Shown: positions 13,001 through 23,760 of the stretch, piece by piece
How positions within the stretch are numbered: position 1 is the first letter of the stretch
Layout of the letters: every line of letters starts with the position of its first letter
Assembly (NCBI RefSeq): GCF_018991925.1
Contig: NW_024748870.1
Span: 4,541,436-4,605,435, forward strand
DNA: 64,000 nucleotides
DNA from: Homarus americanus
Taxonomy: Eukaryota; Arthropoda; Malacostraca; Decapoda; Nephropidae
Direction: 5' to 3'
Notes under the pieces: model-generated
Databases searched by the model: none
What the model was told of the DNA's origin: nothing
What the model saw: only the letters and a program-made list of their open reading frames with translations
Translations under genes and position numbers: made by a program

Positions 13001-14499
13001 ATGCGGAGTTCGTACTTGCCTTCGTGACTCACGCATGCATTAAGGACGCAAGTGCCTGAAGGGTCATGGGTTTTGTCAGCCAGTTATATACTCGTATATA
13101 GTGACAGGATGATGAGTGTGTGGGGGGGAAGTTCCCGGTACAATTCATCTGTTTATGGCAAAGCGTGGCAGGTCCCTAATAATGTCAAGTGCCAGGCCTG
13201 TCTCTAGGAGGAGGGATATCTGGTCATGGTACTTCTCGTGTATGGTGGTGACCTGCCTCTTGCCTATTAGGGTGAGCCAGCCAGCTGGTGGAGGTGAGCG
13301 TCACTGAGACAGTGTGAATCACCTTCCCGTCTCCCCCCCCACAGTCACACGGTCTCTGTAACGCTTGGCGTCACATGGTGAAGCCTGTGGTGGCCACACG
13401 TGACGCTAGCTCACAGTGTGGTCTGTACACCCAGACTTTCCCTCCACCACCACCACCCACAGGAGTGTGTGTGTCGGGGTGGGGGGCAGGTGTGATACCC
13501 CTTGTGTTGTGTCACCTACAATGCAGCACACAAGCAGCGGTGACTAGTGTGAGTCTTGCACTCTCAACATGACACTACTGCAGGTAACATGACCATGACG
13601 TGTGACAAGTAACGACGCTGTAGTTTTTAAATTTTGGGGTTTGTTTTAAAATCAATTGATTTATATAAAATAAGTCCCTTCTATTAATGTTTTTGGTTTG
13701 ATGCAATTATGACGGCGGAGCCCTTGGCGTGTTAGAGCTTTGGAGTAGTTAATTGTGGGAGTCACGTGCACCAAGTGGCAGAGAAGCAGCCACGAGTGAA
13801 TGACGCACTACAAGGGTCAGACTCGGTCCGTCACACCTCAAACACCTTGTGCACGAGGAGTGTTTTTGTCCGATTGTCTTTAAGAAATTTGTTGTATAAG
13901 GTGTGTTGCGGTATGAATTATATGTGTATCACGGTACAAGAAAATTCAGGAACAAAATTCTTCTTTGGTGTGTGTGTGTAGAGAGAAACATTATTTCCAC
14001 AATGTGAGGTGTGGGGTAAAGGTGGCCTCTTTCCCCCCCAAGCGCTGCACGTTAATGCATTTTAAGGCGGGACCTGAGGTGGGAGGCAGGGGGTGATGGT
14101 GATGGCCTCTGCACCCTCCACCACCACATAAACTACACCCAAAACACACATTATCTTTAACGCTCAATACGTCCGACATGTTTAGGATATGTGCATTTTT
14201 ATGTCGGTATCTGAAATAGACCCCAATTACTAATATACTAACAGTTCGTGATTGATGATACGGATACAATGAGGTGAATATATGGTGATACAGCAGGTGG
14301 TATTGATGCGTGCTGTGGCTAGAGTGGTGCGGGCCAGCTGGAGGTGGAATAATTCAGGAGTTGGGTAAGTTGTGGTGTTGGGCAGGTAGCGAGGCACCTC
14401 ACCTGGGACCTTCCATGGTTCCACCCTGAGTTTATACTGTTCTTACTCCACTACTGTATAACATTACTGCACCATCAACCTCCTCATTTCCCACCCATG
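10064..14499. other. Non-coding stretch with TTAGG-like runs
   Basis: No gene recognised. A degenerate (TTAGG)n-like run lies at 10684-10734 and a shorter one at 12860-12875. Smaller frames at 13100-13600 and 13760-13980 have no recognisable domains and sit in GT/CAC-biased sequence. The 18-base word shared with 938-955 is at 11740-11757. Confidence 0.4.
10684..10734 (+). repeat. Degenerate interstitial TTAGG-type run
   Basis: About nine pentamer-like units (GTTAG, GTCAG, GTCGG, GTTGG variants) in tandem on the + strand. (TTAGG)n is the canonical arthropod telomere repeat. Here it is short, interstitial and mutated, so it is not a telomere. Confidence 0.65.
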
Positions 14500-14660
14500 A
14501 CTACCTCTACCCCAGACCCACCCTGATCTCAGGATACTACATTATCACCACCACTAACACCACTTGCCAACTTTCACCACCATCTGTTAACAATCGCCAC
14601 CACCATCTACCAACCATCATTACCACCATCTACCGATCATCACCACTATCCACCTACTTT
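14500..14660 (+). repeat. CAC/CAT-rich low-complexity tract
   Basis: Repeated 'accaccatctacc' and 'caccactaacacc' words. Low complexity and non-coding. Confidence 0.6.
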
Positions 14661-16484
14661 AAGAAAAATAGGCACTCATTTCATCCCCAAATATATACGT
14701 AGGTAATATTTAATTCACTCTACACCACGTAAGGTTAGGTGGGTGATGAGGCAGTGTTTTCCCACTCTTTATATATGTTAATGAAGTAATGTGTCTGCAC
14801 AAGAGTGATGAAAGATGTGAATTTAGCGACGACATTCAAGAGAAGCAGCGACAAAAATGGTATCAAGAGTTTCCAAGGCTGAAGGTATAACGGAGACGAA
14901 TGCACACAGTAAAAAATATAGTATCGCGCAGGGGGAGGGTTGGGGTCTGCTGACTTTCGTAATGATGCATACATGATCCTGGTGTGCCGGGAGGGTTGGT
15001 ATGCATATTTGAGTGTGTTGTAAAACCATTAACCTGTTTGTTGTGGTACCGAGTAGTGTTACACGATACTGGTGTGGTAGTCAGGCAGTTTACCTCCACT
15101 GTATCAACACTGACATAGTAGACCACTGGCAGAGCTGCTCTTTAGGGCTTTGGGACATACTTGGTATAAGAGAAGTAGACTCATCCAAGTTCTGGTAATT
15201 TGCATAAAGTCAGTATGTCCGCAGGTATTCAGATATGTTAAGTGTGACGTCTTATCTGTTAGTGCCATCATAGTCTACTTTGGGTACATGGATGAGACAC
15301 CGTGAAACACGTATTATTGTTTGCCGTTTTTGAGGTTATTCTGAACAACACAATTTTTAATAAACAAAATTTTACCAGAACGGTGCGAATCTATACTCAC
15401 TCGGAAACCTTGTCTGTATTTCCGACTGAGGGAGAAGGACCCTTTATTTTCTGGTGCTGGATGGCTCCCTCTCTAGGCTCCTGTCTCAACCTCTCGCCTG
15501 TAGTCACACTAATACTAAGCCCCGTGGATCTGTTTATACATACCATTAATGGCTATTGTCTAGGTCACAACCACAAAGACGAAAGTAAGATTTAACCTCG
15601 TTACTAATATTATTTTACCTGTTGCTCCAGACCTCTCAGCCTATAATTAGTGAGAATTATTATAAAAAATTAGCAAAAATTTCCCAAGAACGGTTAGAGT
15701 GGAGTATGTAGAAAACCAGCGGCAGTGTTACATGTGGTGGGCAGTTGTTGGTCTTCACCGCGAACTGACTGTGCTAGCCACCACAAACCCACCCCACCCT
15801 CTTACCCTAACGTACTAGACAACCACTCCTCTGTCACCCACCTTGACCACCCACCCACCGAGACACCTACTCTGACAAACTCATCATCATCATCATCACC
15901 ACCACCACCCACCCACCCACCATAACCACTATTACCCCAAACACCATTACTACCCACACAGCACAATATAAACAATACAGTAATATGAAATTATATCCTC
16001 AGCGTGAGGGGATTGATGGGGGATGTTTTATTTTAGTACGTTAAACAGGTTAAGAAAAACAAAAAAAATTATGAATATGAAGGGAAAATCTGACTCGCCT
16101 GTGAAAGATAACACTGCCATACAAACACTGACTGAGGGTCATTTTACGATTGACTTTCATTGGGAAATATGTCACTAACATACTGTAGAACAGGTTACTC
16201 TTTCATGGTGACTCGGTTGTATATATAGGTAAGAGTTTGGTGGTTGTGTGGTGATGGTGAAGCTGTGTGGTGATGGTGTTGGGGGTAGGTGTAGTTAAGG
16301 GTGGTATAAGGCATAGTGAACAATAGTACACCTCAATGTACAGTAGAAGTATACCTGAGTGTACATTGGTATACCTGAGTGTGTACAGTGGTGGGCAATA
16401 CCTAAGGGCGGGCCAGGCAGGTACTATGCAGTGTACCTTTAAGAGAGGGACACAAGCGAGTATATTTAGTAGTTGGGTCCCACC
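14661..16484. other. Non-coding stretch
   Basis: No gene recognised. Contains a small (CAT)n/(CCAC)n patch at about 15885-15925. The longest frame (15302-15595, +) shows no family motif and unremarkable composition. Confidence 0.4.

Positions 16485-16512
<28 letters not shown>
16485..16512 (+). repeat. (CT)n microsatellite
   Basis: About 13 CT dinucleotides. It produces a spurious Ser/Leu-repeat frame. Confidence 0.9.
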
Positions 16513-16518
<6 letters not shown>

Positions 16519-16689
16519 TATCAGGAGAAAAAATAAAAATACTAGAATCTGTATTTTTGCTGCTTCCTGTTGGATAAATGAACCCGAACAAATATCATTG
16601 CGAAATTGTATTTATTTATTTTTTAATTTTTTTGACAGACGTCTTGGCGATAATTTAGAAAATAAATGATAGCTTGCTTAAAGTAAATA

Positions 16690-17040
16690 TGATTGGGGGT
16701 TACGATTCTGCTAAGTTAGGTTACGATTTTACGACATTGGGTTACGATACGGTGATATTGTTGCGAATATTATCTTGACTTACTGGTTTTGCTGTTAAAT
16801 TTTGTAAACAGGGTGAGGAAGGCATAAAAGCGACGTGTACTTACTGAAACACCGCCGCTAATCCACCAGGGACACTCACACTGCACAAACCGGACTGTTT
16901 TTAAATAATCTGAGGGAGGTTGCAGTGTTGGCGACATTCTACAAACATGACATTACTACAATATTGGCTTACGATATTGGTATATTGGGCTAGGATGTTG
17001 CGATATTGGGCTACCATAAAGCGATATTAGGGCACTGCTT
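16690..17040 (+). repeat. Two clusters of a degenerate 'ttacgatattgg' repeat
   Basis: Short units of the form 'ggTTACGATxxxxxxATTGgg' recur at about 16697-16765 and again at about 16965-17030. About 190 bp of unrelated sequence separates the clusters. They may be one tandem array split by an insertion or two ends of one element; I cannot tell which. Confidence 0.4.
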
Positions 17041-18409
17041 GTTCATGTACAGTATACTTTTACCACTAAACAACGTTGGCGGAGACCAGCTGTGAACCAG
17101 GGAACACACTCGGGTGAGGGGAGACCACACACTAGCTCTCTCCACCAGCAGACGAAGGCTTTCTACTTTTGTGTTCCAGATATTTGTGAAAACTGTTGTT
17201 AATCTCTCTCACTTCATGTTGTATTTTGGTTCACCTGGAGATTAAGACATTCGAGCTTAATTCACCTGAAGATTAACCACTCTAATGTAAAAATACCCCA
17301 AATATATTAAGTTTGTCCTGATTATCCCCCCGCCTGGCCATTAAGAAAGTGTTGCTTTTCTCGACACAATTTCTGAAGCTTTCACAGGATATTGGAACTA
17401 ACCGGGTTTGATGTGGTTTAGTCGAGTTATGGTTATTTGCGTCACTTGTCGGAAATGTTTATTTAGCCTTCCTGGTAAGGTGGGTCACGCTGCAGGTTGC
17501 TGATGGCCGCGTGTTAGGGACCCCTAGTGGCCGAGTGGCTGTATCATGAAATATTCAAGAACTGTGTTGTCGTACATGGCATCTTGCTCTGCTCCTTAAT
17601 AGTTCCATCCGTCACTCTGTTTTATGCCCACATGAAGAGTGCCTCCCTCAGCCTTTTTCACCTAAAGGTTAAACATCCTAAAGTCGGAGCCACACGAGCG
17701 CTTTGTTAATAAATTAATTTGAAGCAAGAATTTAGGAGCAAAAAATAAAAGAAATTCTTCAAATTGTGGTCACGGGTGGTTCTTGCTCCGGTTTCTACAA
17801 GGAAAAAACAAGTGAACGTTGCTGTGCGAGTAGATGGGAGACGGAACATCACAATAAGGCAAGATGAATACAGGCGACACAGCTGCTCTCCTTGGTATTC
17901 ATTTTATTATTATAAAGATACGAGAGAAATCGAAGTAACAACGGTTGTTGACTTTTAAGTGGCTGGCGAGGAGGAGGAGGAGGAGGACAAAGTGATTATT
18001 ATAGACCTGTTAGAGAGTTGAGCTTGGTCTCAGAATCCTTGCTTGAAATCATCAAGAATTAACAATAACGATCGTCCAGTAAAATTTCTCCCAAAAACTT
18101 GAACGAATTCCTGGCTTAAACGCTACTTGAGGAGGTTAGGTTAAATTAGATTAGGTTAGCATTAGGGTAGTTTATCTCAAGGTGCAATAAGCTAGAGGGC
18201 TAATCATTGTGAGCCTTAGTTATTTAGACGCACACTTAGAAAATCATGGGGTCACGGTACCTTCTTTGTGTCTAGTTTATGTATACACGAATAACTTGAG
18301 CCAGTTGGTCGGGTCTGGTCCCTGGAGCATTGGTTCAGGTAAAGTTGGGGTCCCTCCCTCCGTCGCGTCACGTAATGACTATTGACTCTGGACGACTCAT
18401 CCTGGTTGA
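17041..18409. other. Non-coding stretch
   Basis: Holds another copy of the dispersed CACCTGAAGATTAACCAC repeat (17229-17285) and a degenerate TTAGG-like run at 18130-18165. A (GGA)n patch is at 17970-17987. No gene recognised. Confidence 0.4.
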
Positions 18410-18735
18410 CTTCCTCCCCTCCGCCACCTATCTATATCACCGCCACCCACCCACCCACCCTTCCCACCGCCACCCACCCTACCACACCGCCACTTATCTA
18501 TAACACCTCCCACCACCCACCCTCCCACCACCCACCCCACCACACCGCCACCCACCCCTTCCCGCCACCCACCCTACCACACCGCCACCCCCACCACACA
18601 CCACCCACCACACCGCCACCCACCCTACCACACCACACCACCCCACCACACCACCCACCTTCCTCCGCCACCTATCTATAACACCTCCGCCACCCACCCT
18701 ACCACACCGCCACCCACCCACCCACCCTCCCTCCC
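18410..18735 (+). repeat. (CCACCCA)n C-rich satellite
   Basis: A long, strand-asymmetric array of CCACCCACCC, CCACACCGCCACC and 'ctatctataacacctcc' words, with several higher-order duplications. Pro/Thr/His-rich frames across it are artefacts of the repeat. The minus strand is G-rich. Confidence 0.8.
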
Positions 18736-18962
18736 TCCAAACATCACCTTAAATTATAGTTTGTAAGTTTAATCCTCTCCCTAGTAATTATATTTACGGA
18801 CTGTATCTGTCATCTGGTCTGGTTTCCCTCTCGCCGGGCTGGTCAGGGACTCAGTTCTGTACTTCACATTAACATAAGACGACTTACAGGAGAGGAATTA
18901 TACCAAACCTAAATTTTATCCTTTTCTGTTGAATCTCGCTTAACCTAACGTAACTTAGCTTA

Positions 18963-20040
18963 GGCAGTCCCATTTACACCCAACCCCCATCGCCCATATA
19001 TCCGTCCAACCTATGTTTGAAGTTATCCAGCGTATTCGAGTTAATGATGTTTGGTAACTTGTTCCATTCATCCACTACTCTTATTTCCAAACCAGTGTTT
19101 ACCTATTTCGCTCCTAAATCTAAATTTGTCTAATTTAAAACCATTGCTTCGAGTTCGCTCCTGGTTGGATAGTTTGAGTACCTTTGTTATATCACCTTTG
19201 TTTCGCCCTGACTTCCATTTATACACCTCCATCATATCGTCTCTCTCTACGTCTCTCGGGGGAGTGCAAATTAAGATGCTTTAACCTGTGTCTGTACTCA
19301 AGGTTCCCAATGCCCGGGATTAGTCTTGTATTTCTCCTCTGAATTCTTTCTAGGGATTCTATATCCATTCTGTAGTACGGTGACCAGAACTGAACTGCGT
19401 AATCCGAGTGAGGTCTCACAAGCACAAGTTATAATTTTAGGATAACCTCGCTAGTCTTGTAACTAACGCTCCTTTGTATGACCCCAAGTATTTTGTTTGC
19501 CTTGTTTCGAGCAAATACATATTGATGTCCAGGTTTAAGATTCCTGCTTATCATTACTTCTAAATCTTTCTCACAGTCGGACTTCTCCATAACAACGTTG
19601 TTTATCTGGTTTCTCTGTTTACATCTCCTGGACTTTGCATTTGTCCACATTAAATTTCATCTGCCATTTTTCAGACCATACGAAAAATTTGTTAAGATCT
19701 TCTTGTAGTTTTTTGGAGTCCTCGTCAGATTTAATTACACGCCCTATTTTAGTGTCATCAGCAAATTTACTTATGTTGCTGTCTACTCAGATATCTATGT
19801 CGTTTATGTATATAATAAATAATAATGGTCCAAATACTGAGCCTTTGGGTACTCCTCTAGTGACGTTACCCCAATCGGATTTAGTGCTGTTAGTGCTTAA
19901 TCGCTGTTTCCTGTCCTGTAACCACGCCCTAATCCATTTTAGAATATCTCCTCCAATGCCATAAGCCTCCACTTTTCGTATTAGTCTTTCGTGGGGGACT
20001 CTGTCGAAGGCTTTCCTAAAGTCGAGGTTGATCAATCCTT
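18963..20040 (-). pseudogene. CR1-like LINE reverse transcriptase fragment
   Basis: Read on the minus strand from about 20036, this is the middle and C-terminal part of a CR1-like ORF2. Motif A is NLDFRKAFDRVPHERL. A motif GVPKGSVFGPLLFIIYIND follows, then the catalytic FADD block near 19770. The thumb and C-terminal region includes MLVRPHSDYAVQFWSPYYR and the GFKLDKF tail. There is a TGA just before the FADD block and frame breaks near 19650, 19430 and 19220, so it is inactive. The endonuclease half is missing. The 3' hairpin and octamer tail seen at 811-858 are also missing; the element stops at about 18963 beside TAACCTAACG sequence, suggesting a deletion. Confidence 0.85.
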
Positions 20041-20175
20041 GTGCAGAATAGTGTAGAACTAGCTGACGTCATTGTTAGTGTCGACCAGTCAGCGCACGTC
20101 ATGCCCTAGAATGCGTGGAATTTTACTTTCTGGCTCTGTTGCATGGTGATGTGCTTGTTATTGTTCCTTGGTGAT

Positions 20176-20225
20176 TTGTTATTATTTTATTTTATTTATA
20201 TTTTATTATTATTGTTATTGTTGCT

Positions 20226-20293
<68 letters not shown>

Positions 20294-20356
20294 CGCTGTT
20301 ATCATTATTATCATCATTGTTAATATTGTTATTGTTATTATTTTTATTATTCAAAT
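20176..20356 (+). repeat. (TTA)n microsatellite
   Basis: A near-perfect (TTA)n array of about 25 uninterrupted units (20229-20293) with degenerate flanks. It generates poly-Leu on one strand and poly-Asn on the other, both spurious. Confidence 0.95.
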
Positions 20357-20529
20357 GCAGTACGTCACGCTGGAACAAGACATAGAGCAATTCAAATAAA
20401 AATATAATAAAAATGAGTAAAACGAAATAGACAAAACAGCCGCCATACTTGGAGATTCGAGCCCATTTTTTTTAATCCAAGAACAAATGGGAGAATCGGG
20501 GAGAATTTTGGGTCCATACTGACGATGAT

Positions 20530-20850
20530 TTCTTGGAGGGGAGGGGAGGGGGGACCTGAAAACCCGTGGTGATGGTAGGGCTTGATTGAAGGGGTGGTGA
20601 GGTCGCCTCTGCCTGTTGGTCCACTGCCTGGCTATATAAATTGTCCAGGGCTGGGTGAGTGAGTTTGGGTGGAGGTGTGTGTGGTGGATGAGGGATGGCG
20701 CTTTGGGTGAAGAGGTGGTGTGGGTGTGGAGGGGTGGTGTGGCAGGTGGGTGAGGCGGGTGGGATGGCAGGTAGGTGTGGCAGGCGGGGGGTGGCAGGTA
20801 GGTGTGGCGGGTGGGGTGGCAGGTGGGTGTGGCGTGACAGCTAGACAACA
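20530..20850. repeat. G-rich minisatellite region (GGTGTGGCGGGTGGGGTGGCA-like)
   Basis: The + strand is strongly G-rich with repeated 'ggtggcaggtaggtgtggc' words between 20735 and 20835, and 'ggggaggggagggggg' at 20535-20552. The His/Pro/Thr-rich minus-strand frames are repeat artefacts. Multiple G runs could form quadruplexes. Confidence 0.65.
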
Positions 20851-20964
20851 CCTGGCTGGGCCGCCAAACAGGTAGCTCACACAGTCAAGAGAATTGCACG
20901 CCCTACCTTCGTGACGGGTTAGGTGGGCCCCAGTCCTAATGGTTTGATTTAGTTAAGGCGTTAC

Positions 20965-21060
20965 AGGACTGGGCCCCAATACTGTTACGTTAAATTGGGG
21001 CTCATTAAAACTGGGGCCCCAATACTATTAATGTTGAATTGGGGTTTATTAGAACTAAGA
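20965..21060 (+). repeat. Tandem duplication of a 'ggccccaatact' unit
   Basis: Two roughly 45-bp copies (from 20967 and 21010), each with ACTGGG(G)CCCCAATACT, an AATTGGGG word and CTCATTA/TTTATTA. Each unit is partly palindromic because GGGGCCCC and ATTGGGG face each other. Confidence 0.6.
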
Positions 21061-21520
21061 CCCATGTGAGTTAGAACCTCCGTCGCCCGCCCGTGTACTT
21101 AGTGGCTGTTGTGACATTAAGGTGGAAAACTCCTCCTTGGACCCGACAACTATACAGTGTTCAAGTATCGTTTATAAACATGGGATTTTTTTGTGTATAT
21201 TCAAACACAATATCAACAACATAAGTGCCCTCTGAAAGTGACATTTGGTAACCATGATGTGTATAATACCGATACCAATATTCCACTAATCTAGATAACA
21301 TTAATAAAACTGGAATCTATCAGTATTAATTACAAGTATATAACTAATGGTGTATGATATGTGACACGGACACCAAACCTGAACCATGGTGTGTTATAGT
21401 GAGTAAACACTGCACCCACACCCGCGTTCCTTGAAGGTGTGTCAGTGTACGGTAGCTGGAAACACGGGTGTCTAGGAATAATAATCAGTGAAGTGAAGGG
21501 TTTTAGCTCATTCCCCACGA

Positions 21521-21605
21521 ATGAGGATGGCAGCGGACCCCGCCAGTGGGCTGCTCGACCAAGACATCCTGCAAGACCACTACATCATCTCCAACAACTT
21601 CAATG
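21521..21605 (+). CDS. Candidate first coding exon (unidentified, or alternative start of the PI4K2 gene)
   Basis: An ATG at 21521 opens a frame reading MRMAADPASGLLDQDILQDH, then Y-I-I-S-N-N-F-N, ending at a consensus donor GTGAGT (21606-21611). An in-frame TGA at 21494 precedes the ATG, so translation must start here (or at the second ATG, 21527). The exon is 85 nt, ending in phase 1 with a G. Composition is acidic and protein-like, unlike the low-complexity frames around it. I do not recognise the peptide. The phase, and the leftover G, equal those of exon 1 of the kinase gene at 39301-39544, so it could splice to kinase exon 2 at 45351 and replace the N-terminus. It could equally be the first exon of another gene, or a chance frame. 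Confidence 0.4.
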
Positions 21606-21644
21606 GTGAGTATAGCGAGTCCTGCCTTTGTGGGTGGTGACGAC

Positions 21645-21645
<1 letters not shown>

Positions 21646-21683
<38 letters not shown>
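21646..21683 (+). repeat. (TC)n microsatellite
   Basis: About 18 TC units, starting 40 bases after the donor of the candidate exon. Confidence 0.9.
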
Positions 21684-21687
<4 letters not shown>

Positions 21688-21926
21688 ATCTCAGGAAATC
21701 CGGTTCATTGTCTTATCATGTGAATTATCAGTATTAATGAAGATAACTTGGTATGTACTGAAAATGAATGACTTGACTACATTATTTTTAACGAAGGTAA
21801 AAGGTTGACTTTTATTAATCTTACGTAAAGAGGAAATTTGTAGTTCTCAGCTGTGACTTAGACAATTGTAAAAAGGTGAACTGTTTAGTGAGAATGTACC
21901 CATTGTTTAGTGGCATGAGGCTCACA

Positions 21927-21995
21927 TGAAGATAAGCCCCCCAGGTTATTTCGCAATAGACTAACCACCCTAACTCAACCTTAACCTCCCCAGGG
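21927..21995 (+). repeat. Copy of dispersed 'cacctgaagattaaccaccc' repeat
   Basis: Contains CACATGAAGATAAG, CCAGGTTATTTC and ACTAACCACCCTAAC in the same order as at 8915 and 30938-31085. Confidence 0.45.
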
Positions 21996-22117
21996 AGTGT
22001 TGGAGTGTTTAATCATCAGATACAATAAGCTGGGGTGCTAATCTTTATATACATGATGTACCTTATAAATATTAAGAGAGCCATTATAGTTAGATTAGGG
22101 TAATAATATACTTCTCC

Positions 22118-22670
22118 CCAGCTCACCCCCCTCCTCCCCCAGGTTCTCCTCCCCCAGGTTCCCCCCCTCCCCCAGGTTCACCCCCTCCCAGTTCACCTCC
22201 CCAGTTCTTGCCTCACCCAGTTCCCCCTCCCCCCAGTTCACCCTCCCTTTGGTTCACCTCCCAGATCACCCCCTCCCCAGGTTCACCTCCCAGATTCACC
22301 TCCCCAGCTCATCCCTCCCTCAGTTCACCCACCCCTCAGTTCCCCCTCCTCAGTTCCGCCCCTCCCTCAGTTCACCCCTCCCCCAGTTCACCCCCTCCCC
22401 TCAATTCACCCCCTCCCCCAGTTCACCCCCTCCCTCAGTTCACCCCCTCCCCAGCTCTCCCCCAGCTCACCCCTCCCCAGTTCACCCCCCCTCCCCAGGT
22501 CACCCCTCCCCAGGTTCACCTCCCTCAGTTCACCCCTCCCCCAGTTCCACCCCCCTCCCCCAGTTCACCTCCCCAGTTCCACCCCCCTCCCCTCAGTTCT
22601 CCCCCTCCCCCAGTTCACCCCCCCTCCCCCAGTTTTACCCCTCCCCTCCTTTTCACCCCCTCCTCCCAGC
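22118..22670 (+). repeat. C-rich minisatellite (CAGTTCACCCCCTCCC)n
   Basis: More than 25 imperfect units of about 14-18 bp built on CAGTTCACC plus CCCTCCC. Pro/Ser-rich open frames spanning 22208-22801 arise only from the repeat. Its C-rich + strand means many G runs on the minus strand. Confidence 0.9.
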
Positions 22671-22909
22671 TGTGTATGGAAGTATCTTTGGTCTTGGGGA
22701 ACTGGATGGTGGTCGCGTTGCCCTTGTGTCCTGAAGGCTTGGTACTGTGCACAGTTAGTTTGTTGTTGTATCCGCCCCGAGCCGTTAAGGGAGATAACTG
22801 AGGGAGTGATACATTAAGGGAGAAGTACTGTGCTGTGTTGGAGGGAGGGAGGAAGGGAGGGGGTCAACTCCGCTCTCTGACACGGCCGATTGTGCGTGTC
22901 CTTGGAGGG

Positions 22910-22913
<4 letters not shown>

Positions 22914-22951
<38 letters not shown>
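22914..22951 (+). repeat. (CA)n microsatellite
   Basis: About 19 CA units, uninterrupted. Confidence 0.95.
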
Positions 22952-22954
<3 letters not shown>

Positions 22955-22999
22955 TGTAGTTTTAGTGTTTGGGATGATGAGGGAGTGTGATGGGAGGTA

Positions 23000-23760
23000 G
23001 GTAGTATGGAGTGGGGAGTAGGTACCGGTAGTGTGGAGTGGGAAGTAGGTACCGGTAGTATGGAGTGGGGAGTAGGTACCGGTAATATGGAGTGGGAAGT
23101 AGGTACCGGTAATATGGAGTGGGAAGTAGGTACCGGTAGTATGGAGTGGGGAGTAGGTACCGGTAATATGGAGTGGGGAGTAGGTACCGGTAGTATGGAG
23201 TGGGGAGTAGGTATCAGTAGTATGAATTGGGGGTAGAAATATCAGTAGTATGGGTGGGAGTGGAGTTTCAGTAAGTATGGGTGGAAATTGGGTACTGTTA
23301 TCGTTGGGGAGTAGGTGCCGGTAGTATGGGTGGGGAGTAGTCACCGGTGGTATAGATTGGGGAGTGGAAGTTACCGTGGTATGGGTGAGGGAGTGAGTGC
23401 CAGTAATATAGATTGGAAGTAGGTGCCATTAATATGGAGTGGGGGGTAGGTACCCGATAATATGGAGTGGGGAGTAGGTATGGTAATATGAATTAAGAAT
23501 TAGATGCCGTAATATTATAGATTGGGGGTAGATGCACCATTAATATGGGTGGGGAGTAGGTACCGGTAATATAGATTGGGAGTAGGTATGATGGGTGGAG
23601 TGGTTTGATAATACTGGGGTAGGTACCGGTAATATGGAGTGGGGAGTAGGTACCGGTAGTATGGAGTGGGGAGTAGGTACCGGTAATATGGAGTGGGGAG
23701 TAGGTACCGGTAGTATGGAGTGGAGTAGGTACCGGTAGTGTGGAGTGGGAAGTATGGATT
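23000..23760 (+). repeat. 27-bp minisatellite
   Basis: Units of the form GGTAGTATGGAGTGGGGAGTAG followed by GTACC, about 27 bp. They are near perfect at about 23008-23225 and again at about 23615-23750, with a degenerate middle. Because 27 is a multiple of three, it gives a spurious nine-residue protein repeat. KpnI-like GGTACC sits in nearly every unit. Confidence 0.9.

Noticed and set aside
15302..15595. 97-codon open frame with hydrophobic start
   Set aside because: No family motif, no splice or promoter context, and length not unusual for chance in 64 kb.
18382..18721. Pro/His-rich and Gly/Val-rich frames
   Set aside because: CCACCCA satellite artefacts.
20143..20390. Poly-Leu and poly-Asn proteins
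   Set aside because: Products of the (TTA)n microsatellite.
22208..22801. 197-codon Pro/Ser-rich open frame
   Set aside because: It arises entirely from the C-rich minisatellite; a second overlapping frame is equally open, and no non-repeat domain is present.
23006..23236. Nine-residue protein repeat (MEWGVGTGS-like)
   Set aside because: The 27-bp DNA repeat is a multiple of three, so any frame repeats; both strands are open and composition follows the DNA unit.
23000..23760. CRISPR-like array
   Set aside because: Units are directly adjacent with no unique spacers, and the DNA is clearly eukaryotic.
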